Assembly: GCA_035601835.1 (NCBI GenBank)
Contig: DATNNM010000015.1
Coordinates: 1 to 64,000 of the forward strand
Source of the DNA: Candidatus Tumulicola sp.
GTDB lineage: Bacteria; Vulcanimicrobiota; Vulcanimicrobiia; Eremiobacterales; Eremiobacteraceae
Direction of reading: 5' to 3'
DNA: 64,000 nucleotides
Below the pieces are notes generated by a model. It ran no database searches and was not told where the DNA came from. It saw nothing but the letters and a program-made list of their open reading frames with translations. The position numbers were made by a program, and so were the translations under genes. The stretch's first letter is position 1, and each line of letters opens with the position of its first letter. Below are positions 32,404 through 40,579 of the stretch, piece by piece.

Positions 32404-33404
32404 GCTAGGGCTTTGGCGAGCTCCGTCAACGAGCGGTCGTAGCGATACCAAATCGCCATGTGCGTGTCGTCGAATTCTTCATAGGTGTATTTGACGCCGA
32501 GCTCGTCCAGTCGCGAGCAAAAGATGCGTGCGCCGATATCGAGAGAGAATTCGTCGCGCGAGCCCGCGTCGATGAAGATCTTCTTCAGCGATTTCAACGC
32601 CTGCGCGTGGCCGCGGGCCATGAACACCGGATCTTCTGCTTCCCAGCGCTTCCAGACGTCGGCTCGGACTTCTCCGGTCTTGAGATTCACCGGTAGGTCG
32701 ATGCCGAGCGGCTCCTTCGGGTTGGGTGAATAGCACGCCGCCATCGCCAAGATGTTGAGGACGCCCATGGCTTCGTCCGTCTTTTTCGGCATGGCTTCGA
32801 AATTGTGGAAGAATTTTTCGACGCCGCCCGCCTTTTCGATGCCGCGCACGAATTTCGGGAAGTCGGCTTTGTAGCAATATTCGAAATAGGCATCGCCGGC
32901 ATGCGAGCCGAGCGCGCCGAAGACGTCCGGATGGCGCATGGCGAGCCGGAACGCCCCGTAACCGCCGCTAGACTTGCCCGTGACGCCGCGATGGTCGCGG
33001 CCCGCGAGCGTGCGTAGCTGCGCATCCACGAACGGCACGATCTCGTCGATCAGATAGTCCTCGTAGCGGCCGGTCGCGGACGAGTTGCAGTACTGGCTGC
33101 CGCCGAAGCGCGTGAAGCAATCAGGCAGCACGCAGATGGCGGGCGGCATCGCGCCCGATCCGATGAGGCGGTCTAGCCGCAGGTCGATGCTCTCGGCAAA
33201 ACCGTCCGCGTTGAACATCATCCGGCCGTTGCCGGTGAAACCCGCAAGAAAGTAGATGACCGGATAGCGTTCCTTGCCCGCTTCGTATCCGGCCGGCAGA
33301 TAGCACCAGACATCGCGCTCGTGCGGATCCCCAAGCGCGTTGCCCCGCAACACGGTCGAGGAATGTCGCAGCGCCTTTGCGATTCCGCGTTCATACGTCT
33401 TCAT
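32400..33404 (-). CDS. Esterase, enterochelin-esterase/esterase D-like
   Basis: 334 codons from ATG 33404 (MKTYERGIAKALRHSSTVLR). Alpha/beta hydrolase of the Esterase (Fes/FrsA/S-formylglutathione-like) family: YPVIYFLAGFTGNGRMMF near residue 47, nucleophile GKSSGGYGAFRLAMRHPDVFGA near 140 (catalytic Ser), acid in SRDEFS near 285, and His in FDDTHMAIWYRYDRSL near 315. Substrate unknown. No siderophore genes are present in the window. Confidence 0.85.
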   Translation of the reverse strand: MKTYERGIAKALRHSSTVLRGNALGDPHERDVWCYLPAGYEAGKERYPVIYFLAGFTGNGRMMFNADGFAESIDLRLDRLIGSGAMPPAICVLPDCFTRFGGSQYCNSSATGRYEDYLIDEIVPFVDAQLRTLAGRDHRGVTGKSSGGYGAFRLAMRHPDVFGALGSHAGDAYFEYCYKADFPKFVRGIEKAGGVEKFFHNFEAMPKKTDEAMGVLNILAMAACYSPNPKEPLGIDLPVNLKTGEVRADVWKRWEAEDPVFMARGHAQALKSLKKIFIDAGSRDEFSLDIGARIFCSRLDELGVKYTYEEFDDTHMAIWYRYDRSLTELAKALA

Positions 33405-33494
33405 GCTTTCGGCTTGGTGATTTTCTCGGGATAGTCCTCGCCCGTGCGCACGCGGGCGGAGGAACCCCGCGCGGGCGGCGGTAATCCGGCGGAG

Positions 33495-34637
33495 ATGATA
33501 AACCGCGACCGCATGACGCAGTTCGTCCGAGACCTGATCTGCATCGACAGCCTCTCTAAGGAAGAGCGATCCGTCGCCGAGCGGCTTGCGCAGGCGTTGC
33601 GCGACATCGGAGCCGAGGTGCGCATCGACGACGCCGGCAGTGCGGTCGGCGGTGCGACCGGCAATGTCCTCGGGAGGCTTGCCGGCACGAAGCCCGACGT
33701 GGCGCCGCTGCTGCTCAATGCGCATATGGACACCGTCGGACCGGGGAAAAGCGTGAAGCCCTCGATTTCGGACGGGCGCATGCGCGCAGACGGCACGACA
33801 GTCTTGGGAAGCGACGACAAGAGCGGCATCGCGGTGATCGTCGAGGCGCTACGCGCGCTGGTCGACAGTCGCGCGCCGCGCGGAGACATCGAGATCGCGT
33901 TCACGATTTGCGAAGAGATCGGTTTGCTGGGCGCCAAGCACTTGGAGTGGGATGGTTTTCGCGCGCGCGAGGCGCTCGTGCTCGACGCGCCATTCTCCAC
34001 GCAGCTCGTCACGCGAGCACCGTCGGCCGATCGCTTCGAATTCGTTGTGCACGGGTTGGAGGCGCACGCGGGCATGGCGCCGGAGCAGGGCATCTCCGCC
34101 GTGCGGGTCGCGGCCGAGGCGATCGCGGCGGCGCCGCTTGGGCGCGTGGATGCGCAGACGACCAGCAATCTGGTGATCCTCGAGGGCGGCACGGCGACCA
34201 ACGTCATCCCGAACCGCTGCGTCGTGCGCGGCGAGGCGCGCTCGCACGATCGCAATCGTCTGGATGAGGTGACTGCGGCGATCCGACGCTGCTTTCAAGA
34301 CGCCGCCGCGCGTGCAACGGCCGAAGTGGGTGGGAAATTGGTGCGCGCGTGGCTCGAAGAAACCAGCGAGCGGGAATATGAGAGCATGCACGTGCCCGAC
34401 GACGCGCCGATCGTGCGTCTCATGCGCCGTTCGGCGAGCGATCTCGGCAAGCCGATGGAGACGGTGTCGATCCTCGGCGGCTCGGACGCGAACGTCTTCA
34501 ACCAACGCGGCATCACGGCCGTGATACTGGGCACCGGCATGCGCGACGTCCATACCGTGAGCGAGTGGCTTGATCTGGAAGACTTCTATTCTAGCGCGGA
34601 GGTCGTGTTGCGAGCGCTGACGCTCGCTGCCGCTTAA
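33495..34637 (+). CDS. M20 family metallopeptidase (peptidase T-like)
   Basis: 380 codons from ATG 33495 (MINRDRMTQFVRDLICIDSL). Di-zinc motifs: LLLNAHMDTVGPG near residue 72, GSDDKSGIAVIVEAL near 110, and ICEEIGLLGAKHLEW near 140 with the catalytic E-E pair. The last His ligand is in MRDVHTVSEWLDLED near 355. The dimerisation domain begins near 185 (VVHGLEAHAGMAPEQGISA). Likely an aminotripeptidase-like amidohydrolase; the substrate is not certain. Confidence 0.88.
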   Translation: MINRDRMTQFVRDLICIDSLSKEERSVAERLAQALRDIGAEVRIDDAGSAVGGATGNVLGRLAGTKPDVAPLLLNAHMDTVGPGKSVKPSISDGRMRADGTTVLGSDDKSGIAVIVEALRALVDSRAPRGDIEIAFTICEEIGLLGAKHLEWDGFRAREALVLDAPFSTQLVTRAPSADRFEFVVHGLEAHAGMAPEQGISAVRVAAEAIAAAPLGRVDAQTTSNLVILEGGTATNVIPNRCVVRGEARSHDRNRLDEVTAAIRRCFQDAAARATAEVGGKLVRAWLEETSEREYESMHVPDDAPIVRLMRRSASDLGKPMETVSILGGSDANVFNQRGITAVILGTGMRDVHTVSEWLDLEDFYSSAEVVLRALTLAAA

Positions 34638-34646
34638 GCTGTGGCG

Positions 34647-35390
34647 ATGCGCTACAACCCGTACGCGGGATCGGACACGCCGGCAATCTGGGCGCTCTTG
34701 AGCCTCATGCTAGCGTTCTTCGTGATCGGTTTCTTCGGGCTGATGCAGGATCTGGTCGATTGGCTCGGTTGGCCGACGGTACCGGATTGGTTCTTGCACT
34801 TCCGCTTCTGGCAGATGCTGACGTTTCCGCTCGTGCATGGCAACATCTTGGGCTTGCTGTTCGATGCGCTCGCCATCTACTTCTTCGGCAGCCCGCTCGA
34901 ACGCGCATGGGGAACGCCGCGTTTCGTGGCGTTCTTCTTCTTGAGCGGCATCGCGGCGGGCATGACCGTCATCGGTTTGAACGCGCTTTCCCCGGCGTTG
35001 CCCGGCGGTTTCTTCGCCGGCGCCGTCACCCACTTCGTCTCTTTGGGCATCGCGTTCGGCGCGCTCAATCCGTCAGCGCGCATCTACATCTACTTCGTGA
35101 TCCCGATCGAGGCGCGCTGGCTCGGCATCATCAGCGCCGCGTTGGAGTTCTTCCTCAACTACGCGGCGTACGGCAACAAGTTGAGCGCGCTGATCGCAAT
35201 CGTCGTGACCGCCGTCTTCTCCTATGCGTTCGCAGCAGGGCGCTTTGACTTTCGCCCGCGCGGCGGCGGGGGCGGACGCGGTCCGAGCATCAAGGAGCGC
35301 TTCGACCACTGGCGGATGCGCCAACGCATGCGCGGGTGGCAAAAGAAAGTCTCGCGCATCGATAAGCCCGACGACTTGTTCAAGTCGTAG
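34647..35390 (+). CDS. Rhomboid-like membrane protein lacking the protease catalytic motif
   Basis: 247 codons from ATG 34647 (MRYNPYAGSDTPAIWALLSL). The first membrane segments resemble a rhomboid: FWQMLTFPLVHGNILGLLFDALAIYFFGSPLERAWGTPRFVAFFFLSGI. In active rhomboids the next segment has G-x-S-G; here the region reads GGFFAGAVTHFVSLGIAFGALNP, with no Ser at that position, and the last segment lacks the catalytic His. It then has the family-like NPSARIYIYFVIPIEARWLGI. I infer a rhomboid pseudoprotease or rhomboid-fold protein. The soluble tail is Gly/Arg-rich and basic. Confidence 0.7.
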   Translation: MRYNPYAGSDTPAIWALLSLMLAFFVIGFFGLMQDLVDWLGWPTVPDWFLHFRFWQMLTFPLVHGNILGLLFDALAIYFFGSPLERAWGTPRFVAFFFLSGIAAGMTVIGLNALSPALPGGFFAGAVTHFVSLGIAFGALNPSARIYIYFVIPIEARWLGIISAALEFFLNYAAYGNKLSALIAIVVTAVFSYAFAAGRFDFRPRGGGGGRGPSIKERFDHWRMRQRMRGWQKKVSRIDKPDDLFKS

Positions 35391-35470
35391 TCGGGGACCA
35401 GACGCGTTGGAGGACCGTTAAGTTTGCGGAGTTCACCAGTTACCTAGCGCGAGCGCCGGTGGTAGAGTGA

Positions 35471-36700
35471 GGGCGCAGGCTCTCGGGAGGGTCAATATGC
35501 CCATATCTGCCATCATCGCAAGTCGGTTCTGCCACGTACGCCTATACGCCGCGCAATATCCTTGCAAGCGGCGATGGACTGAGCTATGCCTCGGATGGCT
35601 GGAACAGGCGCACCGTCACTTCGGGCATCAGCGGTTCGAAGACGCGCTATTCATTCTACGACCCGACTATGAATCTAATCGCCGAGTCGGCGCTCACGAC
35701 CTCTGGGAAGCCGGCAATCGCGTTCGACTACCTTTGGTTTGGCGGGCGTTCTGTCGCGCAACTTGATAGCGGTGGCGCACACTATGCGTTCGGCGACCAC
35801 CTTGGAACGCCGCTGGCTCAAATGGGCTCAAGCGGTACGATTTCCTACCAGGCAGAATACGAACCCCATGGGAAAATCTTTGCGTTGCGCTCAGGCGATG
35901 TGCACCAGCCGCTGCGCCTGCCCGGGCAGGTGGCCGAGCAATTCGACACGGGAGCTAACGGCGCGACGGAGCGAAGCTACAATGTGTTTCGATGGTACCG
36001 CCCTGGGTGGGGCAGGTACTGGCAAGCCGATTCGTCTGGGATTGCTGGCGGGCTGAATCTGTTCGGTTACTCGGGTGCCAATCCAATCGCTCTGACCGAT
36101 CCTCTTGGGCTTCAAGATGTTTACATAGGTGAAAAGCGCGTGGAGAAGGTGCGTTGGGAGTTTCGGCCGTTTCGCAATTGGCCAACGCCAGTGCATGTGT
36201 TTCTAATTGTCGATCCGATGAACTGGTTGCGCACACATCCGAGAGATTGGGGGTATCGTTGCCTCTTTTTCATAGCGGGCACAGGCGAACCGCAGAGGCT
36301 GTGGGGTGGTTTCCTCAACTACAGTAACAATCCAGAGAAATCGATGATTCCGTTGGTCAGAATAAATCCGCCTGAGAACGAGTCACCAGCGGCGTTCGGT
36401 ACAGATCTCATAACCAGGGCCGAGCATTATCCGAATGGCTACTTTGCTTACTTCGCCGTTCCGAATCTCTACCTCCCAGGCCTGGGCTACATTGACAAGT
36501 GGGGAGCCTACAACACTTACAACAGCGCCGGCTTTGTTGTGGGGCTGCTCACGGCTGCTGGTGTCAGCGACGCACGAGGCCTCGTGAACGGACTACCATA
36601 TCATCAGTTCGGCGCGGACTACCCCGTCAGTCCGGGGTTTTTCCCCGGAGACGCGGAACCAAGCAAGACTATATCCCGCAGCGGTTGCGATTGCCACTGA
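35471..36700 (+). CDS. Orphan Rhs C-terminal tip with candidate toxin domain
   Basis: The frame is open from 35471 (after a TGA at 35468) and lacks a clear start, so it looks like the 3' end of a once longer rhs gene. Residues encoded from 35550 give a YD-repeat-like segment (YAYTPRNILASGDGLSYASDGWNRR) and then the Rhs core: FGDHLGTPLAQMGSSGTISYQAEYEPHGK, RWYRPGWGRYWQADSSGIAGGLNLFGYSGANPIALTDPLGLQD. The hallmark DPLGL ends near base 36115; after it about 190 residues form the variable tip (toxin). It holds VHVFLIVDP, NTYNSAGFVVGLLTAAGV and a C-terminal GCDCH. Toxin chemistry unknown. Such tips are secreted by contact-dependent systems when fused to full Rhs proteins. Confidence 0.7.
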   Translation, partial: GRRLSGGSICPYLPSSQVGSATYAYTPRNILASGDGLSYASDGWNRRTVTSGISGSKTRYSFYDPTMNLIAESALTTSGKPAIAFDYLWFGGRSVAQLDSGGAHYAFGDHLGTPLAQMGSSGTISYQAEYEPHGKIFALRSGDVHQPLRLPGQVAEQFDTGANGATERSYNVFRWYRPGWGRYWQADSSGIAGGLNLFGYSGANPIALTDPLGLQDVYIGEKRVEKVRWEFRPFRNWPTPVHVFLIVDPMNWLRTHPRDWGYRCLFFIAGTGEPQRLWGGFLNYSNNPEKSMIPLVRINPPENESPAAFGTDLITRAEHYPNGYFAYFAVPNLYLPGLGYIDKWGAYNTYNSAGFVVGLLTAAGVSDARGLVNGLPYHQFGADYPVSPGFFPGDAEPSKTISRSGCDCH

Positions 36701-37242
36701 TGATGAAAGAGCGAGCTAGATCGCCCGGTCAGAAGCGCACAGTCGTCCTCCTAATCGTGGTGACTGTGGCTATCGTTGCGATCATTCTTGGAGCGGTGCT
36801 GATTCGCAATGGTTCGCTTTTCGGCATGATCGTAACCTGGAGCAGCGCAGCGAGACGGGAATGTGACGATCCTCGGTTGCCCTCTCGTAGAGTCGGCCAG
36901 GAGGGGTTGGAGCGCCGCGAGGCGAGCCAGCTACTTTCCTCGATTGGACATCCTGCGCATCTGACGTGCAACGCCACCTGCGTAGCAACATTGACTAAGC
37001 ACGCTGGTGAGTACCTTGCCGCGCGAGTGGAAGGCAACACAGCAATCATCACCACCTCTATTGGAAACCCCAGCCTGGTGGATCCAGACAAAACATATCT
37101 GCTAGCTTCGTTGTCGCAAGTTTGGAGATTGCAGTATGCCCGCGCCCAAAACAAGCAACCAGACGAAGTTTGCGCACGGATTATCCTCGAAAGTCACGGG
37201 AATGAAATCGGCAGCAGATACTGTTGTCTTACCTCATTTTAG
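36700..37242 (+). CDS. Candidate immunity protein for the Rhs tip (membrane-anchored)
   Basis: 180 codons from ATG 36700, which overlaps the Rhs stop by one base (TGATG); a second ATG at 36703 is also possible. The N-terminus is basic (MMKERARSPGQKR) followed by one membrane helix VVLLIVVTVAIVAIILGAVLI and a soluble domain with scattered Cys (CNATCVATL; CCLTSF). Immunity genes follow their Rhs tip with little or no gap, so the position argues for immunity; the anchor would place it facing the periplasm. No sequence family recognised. Base composition is lower in GC than most neighbours. Confidence 0.6.
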   Translation: MMKERARSPGQKRTVVLLIVVTVAIVAIILGAVLIRNGSLFGMIVTWSSAARRECDDPRLPSRRVGQEGLERREASQLLSSIGHPAHLTCNATCVATLTKHAGEYLAARVEGNTAIITTSIGNPSLVDPDKTYLLASLSQVWRLQYARAQNKQPDEVCARIILESHGNEIGSRYCCLTSF

Positions 37243-37314
37243 ACTGGAGCTCGGTCCAGTCGCTCACTATATTCGGAAAAGCGACCTTACGATACTGACC
37301 GTTCGTTGGCTGCA

Positions 37315-37410
37315 TTGAAGACGTACGTCGCGGGCGGGCTGGTACTCGCGTGCTTTCTGGCGGAGTCGTGCGCGCGGCATCAGCCGCCGCCACACTCTGA
37401 CCGGGGCTAA
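37315..37410 (+). CDS. Possible truncated lipoprotein leader (31 codons)
   Basis: From TTG 37315: MKTYVAGGLVLACFLAESCA, then RHQPPPHSDRG, with the stop inside a REP-like element. The hydrophobic stretch and Cys resemble a lipoprotein signal. It may be the 5' relic of a gene cut by repeat insertion or a tiny secreted peptide. No Shine-Dalgarno is evident, so confidence is low. Confidence 0.3.
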   Translation: MKTYVAGGLVLACFLAESCARHQPPPHSDRG

Positions 37411-37509
37411 AGCCCCAGCACTACAAATTGCACGGACCTGAAGGTCCGTGGCTACATATTAGTTGCACGGAGCTAAAGGTCCGTGGCTACACATTTTGGG
37501 TCGCTACGT
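37400..37509 (+). repeat. Repeat cluster after the Rhs region
   Basis: CCGGGGCT-AA-AGCCCCAG at 37402, CACGGACCT-GA-AGGTCCGTG with GCTACAT at 37433, and CACGGAGCT-AA-AGGTCCGTG with GCTACACA at 37468, then a stray GTCGCTACG tail. Bases 37243-37314 carry nothing I recognise. Confidence 0.85.
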
Positions 37510-38469
37510 TTAGTTTGAGACTTTGCCTTGGCGGACGATCTCTTCGAGTTTGGCTCGGTTGAGCTGCACGACGCGCCCGCGGCGCAGCGCGATTGCGCCC
37601 GACTCTTCCAAGTGCGCGAGCGCGCGGCTGCCCATGTCGCGAACTGTGCCGACGCGCGCCGCCAAATCCGATTGCGTGATACGCTCGACGCCTTCGATGC
37701 CGCCCGCCAGTCCGGCATCGGGCGAGGCGTAGTCCAGCAGCACGCGCGCGATTCGCGTCAGCACTCGGCCGAACGCCAAGTTTCCTGCGGCCCCCGCCAG
37801 CCGGCGTTGGCGCTGCGCGAAAAAGCGCGCCACGCCAAGGGCCACCTCAGGGCTGCGCTGCACCAATTGGCGCATGAACAGCGCGGGGATCTCGATGATG
37901 TCGACGTCGCCGCGCGCGATGACGGTCACGTCGGCCGTGCCTTCGTCGAACACCGCGGCTTCATTGAACATGCTGTAAGGCGAGACGTCGTAGAGCACGA
38001 TCTCGCGGTCCTCATCGGTCGCGCGCGTCACTTCAACCACGCCGCGGCGCACGATGCCCAACTCATTCCAGTCGGTGCCCTCGGCGGCGATCACCATGCG
38101 ATCGTGGTAGGTGCGCTCCTTCGCGATGCGATCGATTTCGCGCATGATGTCGTTCGGCGCCGTGCGGAAGATTCGGCAGCGCCGCAGAAACGCGACGCGC
38201 GGCGGCTCGCCCGAAAGCGTGGGTTCGGGCAGACGCATCAAGCGTATGATCCAGCGACCATCACCGGCGTTGCGCACATCCCACAGCGAGATATCCTCGC
38301 GCTCGGCTTCGACCGTGGCGCGCAGCGCTTTCGGTTCGTGATCGTTGATGAATTCGACGACCTGATTCGGCGCGAGCCGGTCGAAGGCGCTCAGCATGCG
38401 ATCGTGACGTTCCCATGTCGGCTCTTGACGCAAGTCGATGCGCTCGACCGGTTCCGGCGTCGTGCTCAT
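37510..38469 (-). CDS. Crp/Fnr-type regulator fused to DUF2249
   Basis: 319 codons from ATG 38469 (MSTTPEPVERIDLRQEPTWE). Residues 8-80 match DUF2249 (IDLRQEPTWERHDRMLSAFDRLAPNQVVEFINDHEPKALRATVEAE). Residues about 105-220 form a cyclic-nucleotide-binding-like beta roll (MVIAAEGTDWNELGIVRRGVVEVTR; REIVLYDVSPYSMFNEAAVFDEGTADVTVIARGDVDIIEIP). Residues 240-310 are the Crp winged helix (RITQSDLAARVGTVRDMGSRALAHLEESGAIALRRGRVV). DUF2249 normally sits in stand-alone proteins linked to nitric-oxide or metabolic genes, so the fusion may sense redox or NO. No target operator seen. Confidence 0.85.
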   Translation of the reverse strand: MSTTPEPVERIDLRQEPTWERHDRMLSAFDRLAPNQVVEFINDHEPKALRATVEAEREDISLWDVRNAGDGRWIIRLMRLPEPTLSGEPPRVAFLRRCRIFRTAPNDIMREIDRIAKERTYHDRMVIAAEGTDWNELGIVRRGVVEVTRATDEDREIVLYDVSPYSMFNEAAVFDEGTADVTVIARGDVDIIEIPALFMRQLVQRSPEVALGVARFFAQRQRRLAGAAGNLAFGRVLTRIARVLLDYASPDAGLAGGIEGVERITQSDLAARVGTVRDMGSRALAHLEESGAIALRRGRVVQLNRAKLEEIVRQGKVSN

Positions 38470-38485
38470 GGAACGCGCGCGCGCA

Positions 38486-40312
38486 TCACCAGCGGTATGC
38501 CTCGATGGCAGCCCATTGATCGTCCGTCGTGCCGCGCCAGTTGAAGAACATCTCGCCGATAGCGCCGGCGGACTTCGCCGCGCCGAGGCACCAATCCAGC
38601 TCGTCCGCTGACGGCGTGCCGGTGCTGCCCAGGTCTGTGCTTTGGCCTGCCACGTTGACCGGCAGCTGGCGTCCTGCCAACGATTGCGTCAGGCCCACCA
38701 CGTCTGAGCAGTGGCCGGTGACGTCGGTGCGCGCGTACTCGTGGTGCGCGTCGCCGCGATAGTGGTGCCAGTACTCCATGGGCTGCATCGCGCTGGCGTA
38801 GCGAGCGATGCGCGAATACGGATAGTCGTCGTTGGTCCAGCGCGTGAGGCGCGGTGACATGACGGTGGCGACGAGCAAATAGTCCGGCCCCACCGCTTGG
38901 CGCGCCATCTCCATGTAGCCGGCCATGCGATCGCTCGCCATCGGGCGGGGGCCCATGTACTGGTCGCCCGGCTCCAAGTCGAGGGCCAAGCCGGCGAAGC
39001 CGTTGCCGGCGGGCGTGCGATAGCGCGCGAGCATCACCGACTCGGCGACGTCTTCGGCCGTGTTGCGCCGCGGCACGGACCAGGCGAGCAATTTGATGCC
39101 GGCGGAGGCCGAAGCGTCGATCAAACGGTCAAGCCACGCTTGCGACTCGCTGCTTGCGGCTTCGAAGAAGGTGCCGCGCGACATGCGCAGCTCGAGTTCG
39201 CCGACGCCGGCTTTTGCGGCTTTGGCCACGACTTCGTACGGATCGAACTGCGCGTAGCTGTTCGGGTCGTTGGTGTCGGGCGAGAAGAACAAGAACATGC
39301 CTTTGCCCGAAATGGTGGTGAGCGTCGTGAGCGGCATCTCGCCCGGTGTCTGGAGCGGCTCGGCGACCGCGATGAGGTCTCCGCCGGGGCGCTGCGCCAC
39401 GACCGAGTACTGATACGGTTGGCTGGACGAGACTGAAGTGTCGCGCCACGCGTGGCCGCCCGGCGAGACCACGGCCATGAGCGCGCGCGTGCCCTCCGGA
39501 TGGCGCCGGTACACGCGATATTCGCTGACGCTTTCTCCCTGGGCAAGCGGCGACCAGCCGATCGACACGAGATGCGGCCCGATGGCTTTGGCGACAGCGA
39601 CGAATGAGGAGGCGTCGTCCGGCGGCGCCGGCAGCGTGAGGTTCGCGCTTCCGACGTCGGGCAGGATGGAGGAGGCATTGACGTCCACCTGGCCGCTATG
39701 CGCAAGCGTGATCAGAATCGCCGGATTCTGATACAGCCACGGATCCAGTTCGAGCGTTTCACCATCTGACGTGCTGAAATCCACTTTCGCGCGCGGTTTG
39801 TTCTCGCTCTCGCCGGCGACGCTTTGGTAGGCCGCCTGCACGGTCGCGACCCACGTGCCGTCGGCGGTCAGGCGCCACGGCTGCGCTTCGAGATGGAATG
39901 GCGGCAGCGGACCAGCTTTCTTTGGAACGAGGGTGAACGTTCCAGCGCTCGTGATTTGCGCGCGCTGTGCTCCGAGCTTCGCTCGGAACGCTACATACGT
40001 CGTGGATGCCGTGGTGCGTGACGTTATCGATGACGTCGCGCGTGCGGTCAGGGATAAGGTCGTGGATGAGGCCGCGGATGCATTCGTGGCGGCGATGAGG
40101 CGCGAGGGGTCGGGCGCAGCGTTTGTGCTTAAGAGCAGACCAAGGCCGAGCGCTCCGCCGGACATCGCGATCACCATTGCCGCAAACCCGCGCGCCGCGC
40201 GCGAGTATGGGCGCGCGACTGGTCCGGCTTCGCCCAAGTATTCTAGGCGCCGGCGCTCGATCGTCGAGAGCTCCGGCCGCCTTTTGGGCAAGGTGGCGCG
40301 CCGTTGCCGCAT
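38486..40312 (-). CDS. Membrane-anchored glycosidase-like protein with fibronectin-type region
   Basis: About 608 codons from ATG 40312 (GTG 40327 is also possible). Basic N-terminus, one membrane helix (AARGFAAMVIAMSGGALGLGLLL), then a Ser/Thr/Ala-rich linker, a beta region near 190-330 (FnIII-like: SIGWSPLAQGESVSEYRVYRR), and a C-terminal TIM-barrel-like domain: GMFLFFSPDTNDP, AKAGVGELELRMSRGTFF, GIKLLAWSVPRRN, GFAGLALDLEPGDQYMGP (acidic D/E as in glycosidases), MQPMEYWHHYRGDAHHEY. Probably a surface carbohydrate-active or lysin-like protein. The linker contains an in-frame REP-like element (TYVAFRAKLGAQ). Confidence 0.68.
   Translation of the reverse strand: MRQRRATLPKRRPELSTIERRRLEYLGEAGPVARPYSRAARGFAAMVIAMSGGALGLGLLLSTNAAPDPSRLIAATNASAASSTTLSLTARATSSITSRTTASTTYVAFRAKLGAQRAQITSAGTFTLVPKKAGPLPPFHLEAQPWRLTADGTWVATVQAAYQSVAGESENKPRAKVDFSTSDGETLELDPWLYQNPAILITLAHSGQVDVNASSILPDVGSANLTLPAPPDDASSFVAVAKAIGPHLVSIGWSPLAQGESVSEYRVYRRHPEGTRALMAVVSPGGHAWRDTSVSSSQPYQYSVVAQRPGGDLIAVAEPLQTPGEMPLTTLTTISGKGMFLFFSPDTNDPNSYAQFDPYEVVAKAAKAGVGELELRMSRGTFFEAASSESQAWLDRLIDASASAGIKLLAWSVPRRNTAEDVAESVMLARYRTPAGNGFAGLALDLEPGDQYMGPRPMASDRMAGYMEMARQAVGPDYLLVATVMSPRLTRWTNDDYPYSRIARYASAMQPMEYWHHYRGDAHHEYARTDVTGHCSDVVGLTQSLAGRQLPVNVAGQSTDLGSTGTPSADELDWCLGAAKSAGAIGEMFFNWRGTTDDQWAAIEAYRW
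39971..39995 (+). repeat. REP-like palindrome inside a coding region
   Basis: CCGAGC-TTC-GCTCGG with tail AACGCTACAT. Read on the minus strand it encodes YVAFRAKLG in frame within the glycosidase-like protein's low-complexity linker. Confidence 0.93.
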
Positions 40313-40390
40313 GGCCTTCACTAACACACTCGTTTTGTTCCGAGCGGCGCATCCCTTCCGCGGGGCGAGGGCGTGCGCGGGAGCACATAT

Positions 40391-40507
40391 CCGAGCTTCG
40401 CTCGGAACGCTACACCCGAGCTTCGCTCGGGTCGCTACATTTCCGGGGCTAAAGCCCCGGCACTACAATTATCGACATGTTTCCGGGCTGAAGGCCCGGC
40501 ACTACAT
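40391..40507 (+). repeat. Repeat cluster in a divergent gap
   Basis: Two CCGAGC types (40391, 40416), one CCGGGGCT type (40443-40468), and a CCGGGCT-GA-AGGCCCGG variant with CACTACAT at 40482-40507. They fill the space between two divergent genes; no other feature seen in the 267-bp gap. Confidence 0.9.
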
Positions 40508-40579
40508 CAAGCTGCGTGTGAGGTTTCCATTAATAGGGACAAAGCGCGCGACTTTTGAGCGGGTCGGGTCGTTTGGTTA

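Noticed and set aside
35467-35766. 99-codon ORF overlapping the Rhs frame
   Set aside because: Different frame from the Rhs core; the Rhs reading gives recognisable YD-repeat sequence through the same bases.
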